A program made the translations under genes and the position numbers. Positions 58,071 through 64,000 of a DNA stretch of 64,000 nucleotides are shown piece after piece. This stretch comes from Clostridium sp. BNL1100 (GTDB taxonomy: Bacteria; Bacillota; Clostridia; Acetivibrionales; DSM-1351). How positions within the stretch are numbered: position 1 is the first letter of the stretch; each line of letters begins with the position of its first letter. The notes beneath the pieces were generated by a model that saw nothing but the letters and a program-made list of their open reading frames with translations, was not told where the DNA came from and did not search any database. Location of the stretch: the NCBI RefSeq assembly GCF_000244875.1, contig NC_016791.1, positions 787,501-851,500 on the forward strand. The letters are read 5' to 3'.

Positions 58071-60386
58071 GATAAAATTAACACTTTCATTTGCAGAAAG
58101 ATTGACTAAAACGGAGTTTTCTTTCCTTTCAACATATTTGTCTGCCGTAAAAGCTTCACTTATCCGAATACGGCAGACTCCGTTTTGTCCTGCCGTTATC
58201 TTTGCACGGATTAGATGATGGTTCTGCCATGAAATATCTACAGTGTAGTTTCCTCTGGCTTTAATGCCGGTTACACTACCGTTTTTCCAATTATCCGGCA
58301 ACGCAGGCAGCAGGTGCAGTTCTCCTTTATGGCTTTGTAACAGCATCTCTATAATACCTGTTGTAAAGCCAAAATTACCGTCTATTTGAAATGGAGGGTG
58401 TGCATCAAAAAGGTTGGGATAAACGGAACGGGTTAAAAGTTGATTAACAAAACGGTAGGCATTATTCCCGTCACCCAGCCTGGCGTAAAGACATATAAGC
58501 CAAGCACAGCTCCAGCCTGTATGACCTCCTCCGTTTGCAAGTCGTTGTTCCAGAGATTTACGGCAGGCCTCTGCAAGTTCGGGTGTGTGCAATGGGCTTA
58601 TAACACTGCCTGGATAAAGTCCAAAAAGATGGGACATATGCCGATGGCCCGGTTCTTCTTCAACATATTCATCAAGCCACTCCAACAGCTGTCCTTTACT
58701 GCCTATTTGAAATGGAGGCAACTTGCAAAGCCTTTGGGCAAGTAAGCCGGAAAGGTATGAATCAATTTTTAGAATTGACTGTGCCTCGATACAGCTTTCG
58801 AAAAGCTCTCGGATAATGGCCAAATCCATAGTTGAACCTTTTGTGATTGAACATATTCTGCCGTCTGCATCTATAAATGCATTTTCAGGTGAAGTGGACG
58901 GGTTTGTGAGAAAATACCCATTATCATCAGGCTTCAAATAATCAAGCAAAAACAAAACCGCTTCTCGCATAATATAATAGTAATCTTTTAAAAAATCCGT
59001 ATCACAGCTGAATCTGTAATGTTCCATTATATGAATAGACAGCCACGCACCGCCCATAGGCCAAAAACCCCATCTTGCCTGACCTGACACGCTAGAGGCC
59101 ATTCTCCATAAATCAGTGTTATGATGCAGTACAAAACCCCTGCACCCGTAATGTACAAGTGATATCTCAGAGCCTGCCTTTGAAACGTCTTTTAGCAGGT
59201 CAAACAGCGGAATATGACACTCGGGAAGGTTTGCAGTCTCAGCAGGCCAATAGTTCATCTCAGTATTAATATTGGTAGTGTAATTAGAGGACCAAGGTGC
59301 TGTCAGTTCCTTATTCCAAATTCCTTGAAGATTAGCCGCTTGTGTGCCTGGACGAGAACAGGCTATAAGCAGATACCTGCCATAGGCAAACAGCAGTGAA
59401 TCCAGTGAAGGATCGTGATGTCCTGCTGCATATGCAGCCAGCCTTTTATCTGTGGGCATCGGCGACTGCGTGCCAAGGTCAAGACATACACGTTCAAATA
59501 ATGCAGCGTGGTCAGCTTTATGGCGGGATAAAAGTTCATTCCAACTATAGCCTACTGTATTATCCAATATTCTCATGCATTTGGTTAAAGGGTCGTTTCC
59601 TGAACTACCGGGCATTTTATCAAATCCCTCAAAATTTGTAGTCGAAGAGAGTATCAGGAGAACTTCATCCGCAGCGGTGACTGAAATCCGGTCTGCGTCA
59701 ACAATTAGGGAGCCGCCCTTTACATTTGCCCTCATTCCAACTGAAAAGCGAATACTGCGACTGTATTCTTCATGGTCATAGATTAAATGTTTATCTGCTT
59801 CCACGTAATCCGGAATCATGCAGGATGGACAGTCCCCGGTCATTATCAGGGTATTGTTCATCTTTGCAATCTGATAACGAAGTTGAGAATCAAGTGTTAT
59901 GTTAAACGTTAATGCACCGGATTTATCTGCAGTTATATGAACTGCCATTACGTCGTCTGGATAGGAACATATAACCTCACGGCAATAATTAACGCCGCCG
60001 GAGGTATACCGAGTTTCGCATACTGCTGTATTAAGGGAGAGTGAACGGTTGTAGCCCTTAGCATCCCCTGACAGCTCATAGGTCAGTAATAACCTGCCAA
60101 GAGGGAGATATGACTGTGAATAACCTGTTAGGATATTTTCTTCTATAAGTTTCTGTGCCTCATAATTTTTGCCTTGATTCACAAGACGCTGTACTTTAGG
60201 TAAAACAGGCAGGATGTTCTTGTTAATATGCTGTCCGGGTAATCCGGACCATAGAGTATCGTTGTTTAAATCAATACATTCCTGTGAAATACCGCCGTGT
60301 ACCATTCCACCAAGACGACCATTACCGATAGGCAGTGCCTCTTCCCAAATACGGGCGGGGGATTTATACCATAACATATAGTCCAA
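58059..60386 (-). CDS. GH95 alpha-L-fucosidase / alpha-L-galactosidase
   Basis: A 775-residue glycoside hydrolase of family 95. The (alpha/alpha)6 barrel shows TTNINTEMNYWPAETANL with the catalytic-base asparagines, the acid region EEPGHRHMSHLFGLYPG, and HPPFQIDGNFGFTTGI with the conserved Asp. GH95 enzymes remove terminal alpha-1,2-fucose or galactose, for example from xyloglucan side chains. No signal peptide, so it works in the cytoplasm on imported oligosaccharides. The start is TTG at 60386, six bases after GGAGGG; ATG at 60377 is too far from it. It follows ABC-transporter genes. Confidence 0.93.
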   Translation of the reverse strand: MDYMLWYKSPARIWEEALPIGNGRLGGMVHGGISQECIDLNNDTLWSGLPGQHINKNILPVLPKVQRLVNQGKNYEAQKLIEENILTGYSQSYLPLGRLLLTYELSGDAKGYNRSLSLNTAVCETRYTSGGVNYCREVICSYPDDVMAVHITADKSGALTFNITLDSQLRYQIAKMNNTLIMTGDCPSCMIPDYVEADKHLIYDHEEYSRSIRFSVGMRANVKGGSLIVDADRISVTAADEVLLILSSTTNFEGFDKMPGSSGNDPLTKCMRILDNTVGYSWNELLSRHKADHAALFERVCLDLGTQSPMPTDKRLAAYAAGHHDPSLDSLLFAYGRYLLIACSRPGTQAANLQGIWNKELTAPWSSNYTTNINTEMNYWPAETANLPECHIPLFDLLKDVSKAGSEISLVHYGCRGFVLHHNTDLWRMASSVSGQARWGFWPMGGAWLSIHIMEHYRFSCDTDFLKDYYYIMREAVLFLLDYLKPDDNGYFLTNPSTSPENAFIDADGRICSITKGSTMDLAIIRELFESCIEAQSILKIDSYLSGLLAQRLCKLPPFQIGSKGQLLEWLDEYVEEEPGHRHMSHLFGLYPGSVISPLHTPELAEACRKSLEQRLANGGGHTGWSCAWLICLYARLGDGNNAYRFVNQLLTRSVYPNLFDAHPPFQIDGNFGFTTGIIEMLLQSHKGELHLLPALPDNWKNGSVTGIKARGNYTVDISWQNHHLIRAKITAGQNGVCRIRISEAFTADKYVERKENSVLVNLSANESVNFILSV

Positions 60387-60433
60387 TAGATTCCCTCCTT
60401 ATAAAAATAATAGTATATATAGTCCTGTAAAAA

Positions 60434-60478
60434 GGAAAAGGGTGCTTACCCGCATCACCGAAGGCTGCACCCTTTTCC
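60434..60478 (-). terminator. Intra-operon terminator between binding-protein and GH95 genes
   Basis: A 12-bp perfect stem (ggaaaagggtgc and complement) followed on the minus strand by TTTTT. It would let the binding protein be made in excess of the fucosidase by partial read-through. Confidence 0.8.
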
Positions 60479-60516
60479 CAAGGAGAGGATTATAAAAATG
60501 CACAGTTTTTCAAAAT

Positions 60517-62289
60517 TTATTTGCCGCTTTCTGCTGCCTGCTTTCTAGCCGCAGAAAGCTCCGCTAATTGCTGTTTATCCCATTCTACAACAGTGTCAAA
60601 ACCTTCTCCCTTGACCTTCTCGGTCATCTGTTTCAGAAGGGAATTAAACTCACTGTCACTCTTTGCATATACCATTTTCCAGGAATAGTCACGGATATCC
60701 ATTTTGACAACGTCCTGAGTTGACTGAATGTCAGAAGGAAGAATAGGAGCAACATAATCGGTGCCGGGAGATACTGAAACATGGTTGTTCTTCACAAGCC
60801 AGTCTTTTGGAGACAGAGCACCATCCACGGCTGCACTCCAGTTTTTCTGTAGGGCACTTGTGTTGGATGACAGGGTTGATGACCAAAGCTTGTAATAGTA
60901 TGGCTCTTTGGTATTAGGATTAATGGCGTTTGCTGCCAAGCCGTCAAAGCCGACTTTACACTCCCCAGTCTGCCAATCGCTGCCACCAAACTCACTAGAT
61001 ACTTCAACTGCAATGGATGGCATACATTTTCTACCAAAATCAGTTAATGTTGGCTTGCCATTTTCCATTTTCCATGCAAGACCTTCGGGGCCGTTCTTTA
61101 TAACCATTTCTCCTTCAGGAGAGTAGTACCAGTTTAGAAAATCCATGGCACGTTCGGGGTTTTTGCAGGATTTGCCTAATGCCACGAGGTAAGTACTGCC
61201 GTTTGGAGTAAATCCATTTGACCAGATTTTCTCATCAGCTATAGGAACAAGAGCAAAGCCTGTACCCTTTGATATGTTTTCAGCATTATTAAAATTGTTA
61301 GGACCAAGCCAACTGAACTGTGAGTAGAGAACCTGACCGTTTGAATACTTTTTGGTAATATCATCCCAGGTCTGATTAATTGAGTCGGGGTCCAGGAGAC
61401 CATCACGGTATGCCTGGTTGTAAACTTTCAAAGCTTTTACATAGTAACCGTTGGGGTCAATAATGCTCTGATACTCGGTAGCCATATTATTTGTCAGAAG
61501 GAAACCACCAAAGGGAGCTTCCTCATACCCGTAAAGCTCTGCAATCATTTTACCGAACATCATCATACAGCCATCCCAATCCTTAAACAGTGAAAAAGCA
61601 TACTGTTTCTGACCGTTTGAGTTGGTGGGGTGCTTTTGTGCCATTGCCTTTAACATCGGATATACATCATCGAAGGTATTTAGCTTAGGAGAACCGATTT
61701 CCTGATAGTAATCATAACGGGTATATACACCAAATGTAAGATCAGAGTCCTCGGAAGGAGTATTAGGTGACTCTGTAGAAACATTATTAGGGATTGCATA
61801 ATCACCATATTTATCGGAAACACGCTTGATGGCACCTGAAAAATTCTTAACAATGTTACTACCGTGCTTTGCCAGCAGATCGTTATCCGATAATTTCATT
61901 AGAAGCCCGGCTTTAAGGGAATCAGTGAACTTGGTGTCCATGGCACCGTATACCACAATATCACCAAGGTCGCCGGAAGCAGAACGTGTCTGAAAAGACT
62001 GGTCTGAATTTCCATCTGTCTGAGCTGAGATAATGTTTAGCTTGAGATTAAATTTGTCTTTGAGTACCTTTCCGAACCATCCTATCTGTTCGCCTTGGAA
62101 ATTTCCGGTCAGAGTATAGACATCAAGTGTCACCGTATCCTTATACGGATTGTTGCCGGAACCGGATGCGGAACTGCCAGAACCGGATGAGGAACTGCTG
62201 TTGCCGCCCGGTTTAGTACAGGCCGCCATACTTACGGTAACACCGAGGATAATGGCAGCGGTTAGGGATTTAATAAGCCACTTTTTCAT
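60517..62289 (-). CDS. Sugar ABC transporter substrate-binding lipoprotein
   Basis: A 590-residue lipoprotein. The signal peptide ends in a lipobox with Cys24 (SMAAC), then a Ser/Gly linker and a large periplasmic-binding-protein fold, of the long LipO/LplA/YtcQ type. It binds oligosaccharides outside the membrane and delivers them to the two permeases encoded upstream. ATG after GGAGG. The order permease, permease, binding protein, glycosidase is the standard carbohydrate-use layout. The ligand is probably a fucosylated plant oligosaccharide, inferred from GH95. Confidence 0.92.
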   Translation of the reverse strand: MKKWLIKSLTAAIILGVTVSMAACTKPGGNSSSSSGSGSSASGSGNNPYKDTVTLDVYTLTGNFQGEQIGWFGKVLKDKFNLKLNIISAQTDGNSDQSFQTRSASGDLGDIVVYGAMDTKFTDSLKAGLLMKLSDNDLLAKHGSNIVKNFSGAIKRVSDKYGDYAIPNNVSTESPNTPSEDSDLTFGVYTRYDYYQEIGSPKLNTFDDVYPMLKAMAQKHPTNSNGQKQYAFSLFKDWDGCMMMFGKMIAELYGYEEAPFGGFLLTNNMATEYQSIIDPNGYYVKALKVYNQAYRDGLLDPDSINQTWDDITKKYSNGQVLYSQFSWLGPNNFNNAENISKGTGFALVPIADEKIWSNGFTPNGSTYLVALGKSCKNPERAMDFLNWYYSPEGEMVIKNGPEGLAWKMENGKPTLTDFGRKCMPSIAVEVSSEFGGSDWQTGECKVGFDGLAANAINPNTKEPYYYKLWSSTLSSNTSALQKNWSAAVDGALSPKDWLVKNNHVSVSPGTDYVAPILPSDIQSTQDVVKMDIRDYSWKMVYAKSDSEFNSLLKQMTEKVKGEGFDTVVEWDKQQLAELSAARKQAAESGK

Positions 62290-62385
62290 ACATAAACCTC
62301 CATTAAATTATTGTATTAGTAAAGCAGTGTTTTTTTATGTGCCGTTACACTGCCGTGTATGGCACGGATAAACTATACAACAGAA

Positions 62386-63309
62386 TTAACCCTTAACGGC
62401 ACCTATAATTATACCACCCACAAAATACCGTTGGAAAAAGGGATATACAAACAAAATCGGAAGAATTACAACAACCGAAACAGTCATCCTGACGGATTGT
62501 GCCGTTTGCGAACCTGCAAGGTTTGATACCGATTGACCAATTCCCGCTCCGCTGTTTCTCATAATACTGGCAAGAGAGCTTGCCTGATTAAGGTAGCGGT
62601 ACAGAATAAACTGCAAGGTATACAGATGGCTGTCTGTCATCAATAACAGGGTGTCAGTAAAAGAATTCCATTGACCCACTGCGGCAAAAATGGCAACCGT
62701 TGCAAGAATGGGAACACAGAGGGGCCAGACAACTTTAAGAAATATGGTAAAGTATCCGGCTCCATCTATCTGTGCCGCTTCCTGAAGTGCCTGCGGGGTA
62801 TTCTCAATATAAGTTTTTACAAGGATAACATTAAACGGTGCTACAATAGCCGGCAGAATATAAGCAAAAAAATTATTACGCAGACCAAGATTAAGCATTG
62901 TAATGAACCATGGAATCAGGCCTGCATTGAAGTACATTGTAACAATAACAAAACGGTACCAGAATTTGCGGCCCCACATTTCTTTTTTTGTGAACAGGTA
63001 TCCCAAAAAAGCTGAGGCAAATACTGTTAGTGCGGCACCGATTATTGTACGAGCTACTGATACAAACAAAGCATCCGTAAGCCCGTTTAGCTTCAAAATT
63101 TTCACGTAGTTGTCAAAATGAATTTTTTGAGGAAGTATTAATACTGCCATTTTTGAGCTTATTTCATTAGCTGTAAGGGTATTTATAATCAAAAAATAAA
63201 AAGGATATATACAAGCGATAGTTAAAACTGCAAATACCAAATATGTAATTATATAAAACAAAATGTCTCCAAAAGTATAATGTTCTTTCTTTTTTATTAT
63301 GGGTAACAT
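62386..63309 (-). CDS. Sugar ABC transporter permease (LplC/YtcP-like)
   Basis: A 307-residue membrane protein of the CUT1 permease family with about six helices and the EAA loop (ALQEAAQIDGAGYFTIFLKVVWPL), which contacts the ATPase. The C-terminal PFFQRYFVGGIIIGAVKG is typical of the YtcP/LplC branch. No ATPase gene is present; these systems usually share a general MsmX-type ATPase. ATG after GGAGG. It lies 26 bases after the partner permease. Confidence 0.92.
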   Translation of the reverse strand: MLPIIKKKEHYTFGDILFYIITYLVFAVLTIACIYPFYFLIINTLTANEISSKMAVLILPQKIHFDNYVKILKLNGLTDALFVSVARTIIGAALTVFASAFLGYLFTKKEMWGRKFWYRFVIVTMYFNAGLIPWFITMLNLGLRNNFFAYILPAIVAPFNVILVKTYIENTPQALQEAAQIDGAGYFTIFLKVVWPLCVPILATVAIFAAVGQWNSFTDTLLLMTDSHLYTLQFILYRYLNQASSLASIMRNSGAGIGQSVSNLAGSQTAQSVRMTVSVVVILPILFVYPFFQRYFVGGIIIGAVKG

Positions 63310-63335
63310 GGTTGTTTTCCTCCTTTATTAACCTG

Positions 63336-64000
63336 TCAGACAATAGTTTCGCCACGTAGAAGTTTAGATACGCCGTTAACCGTAAACAGCAGTGCTATGC
63401 TGACGATAGACTTGAGCATACTGACAGCAGTTGCAAGAGGGAAATTCATACTGCCAACACCTATGTTATAAACATAGAGGTCAAGAACCTGAATATGTGC
63501 TTTGTTCATTGCATTCTGGAATACGTAATACTGGTCTAGGCCATTATTAAGAAAATTAGCAACTGACAGCATGAGCAGAACGAAGAAGGTTGGCAACAGC
63601 GACGGAACAGTGATATTCCACATCATACGGAAGCGTCCTGCTCCATCGACCTTGGCTGCTTCATAAAGTTCCTGATCAATGCCTGCTATTGCGGCAAGGT
63701 ACATAATGGCACTCCAGCCGAGAGTTTTCCACAAACTCCATAAAGTCATTGTAAGCCATGTATGGTTATCGCTTGCAAGAAAGTTTATCGGAGAAGAAAT
63801 AAGGTGCATATTCATTAGTATCTTGTTTACCACGCCGTCACCGGTTGAAAAGAACACATAGGCAACAGAGTAAACAAGTACCCAGCTGATAAAGTTGGGC
63901 AGTGTAGTCAACACTTGTACTATTCGTTTAAACCAGCCTCTCTTGATTTCGTTTAGAAAAACGGCAAAGGTAAGTGGAAGAACGGAGGTTAACAGGTTTA
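63336..64000 (-). CDS. Sugar ABC transporter permease (LplB-like), 5' end outside the window
   Basis: The C-terminal 221 residues of a CUT1 permease. The frame stays open to the window edge on the minus strand; the added residues (NLLTSVLPLTFAVFLNEIKR) match the family's first transmembrane helix region, so the GTG at 63914 is not the real start. The EAA loop ELYEAAKVDGAGRFRMMWNITVPSL and the ending SKLLRGETIV fit LplB. Its partner permease follows. The missing N-terminus should be about 80-110 residues. Confidence 0.92.
   Translation of the reverse strand, partial: NLLTSVLPLTFAVFLNEIKRGWFKRIVQVLTTLPNFISWVLVYSVAYVFFSTGDGVVNKILMNMHLISSPINFLASDNHTWLTMTLWSLWKTLGWSAIMYLAAIAGIDQELYEAAKVDGAGRFRMMWNITVPSLLPTFFVLLMLSVANFLNNGLDQYYVFQNAMNKAHIQVLDLYVYNIGVGSMNFPLATAVSMLKSIVSIALLFTVNGVSKLLRGETIV

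Noticed and set aside
63336-63914. LplB-like permease as a complete 192-aa gene from GTG at 63914
   Set aside because: The frame continues to the window edge with family-typical residues, so the gene is cut by the window.

Overview
The window is AT-rich, densely coded DNA from a Gram-positive, spore-forming anaerobe of the Clostridia. The gene families (S-layer-homology protein, Calx-beta surface protein, SpoVB-like flippase, compact NADH-linked [FeFe] hydrogenase, Cys-rich peptide maturase, GH95 with a CUT1 sugar transporter) suggest a mesophilic plant-polysaccharide degrader such as Ruminiclostridium. That assignment is inference from gene content; no rRNA or tRNA gene is visible, and there is no CRISPR array, insertion sequence or prophage.

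Layout. 1-4.7 kb: a MetPS-type amino-acid importer, an alpha/beta hydrolase, a hemerythrin pair and a nitroreductase. 4.8-15 kb: a surface or assembly region with three tandem miniature phage-tail-collar proteins, a discoidin/cadherin-like protein without a signal peptide, a 1670-aa Calx-beta/SLH surface protein and a secreted M4 metalloprotease with tandem C-terminal repeats. 15-27.6 kb: a new small gene, a DEAD-box helicase, a HAD phosphatase next to glycerol-1-phosphate dehydrogenase, L-lactate dehydrogenase, a GGDEF protein, bacteriohemerythrin, NADH oxidase, an efflux pump, a HAD hydrolase, a flippase and a DUF1294 protein. 27.7-36.5 kb: an FHA-FtsW/RodA-PBP operon, a YjfB-like peptide, a one-carbon pair (homocysteine methyltransferase/MTHFR fusion and methyl-H4folate methyltransferase), an acyl-adenylate ligase and an inositol-phosphatase-like enzyme.

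36.6-42.2 kb is the most interesting part: a compact RiPP (ribosomally made, modified peptide) locus. It holds a 51-aa precursor with a CGCGCYC cluster and a Tyr-rich tail, a radical-SAM/SPASM maturase, a TIGR04066-type protein with a P-loop-like stretch, and an acyl-carrier-like protein that lacks the phosphopantetheine serine. Twin palindromes precede it, a 20-bp perfect hairpin separates precursor from maturase, and a two-component system follows. No exporter or leader peptidase is encoded there.

42.2-64 kb: a membrane-anchored MutS-like ATPase, a zinc-ribbon protein, the hydCBA hydrogenase operon, a 42-aa orphan, a P-type Ca2+ ATPase, a tandem pair of membrane-anchored PQQ-propeller proteins, signal peptidase I, acyl-ACP thioesterase, a GerM-domain protein, a DUF218 protein, and a glycan-use locus on the minus strand (two permeases, substrate-binding lipoprotein, GH95 alpha-fucosidase) that runs off the right edge.

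Physiology suggested by the set: fermentation with redox disposal through LDH and the NADH-linked hydrogenase, O2 handling by hemerythrins and NADH oxidase, S-layer surface decoration, and import plus cytoplasmic trimming of fucosylated plant oligosaccharides.
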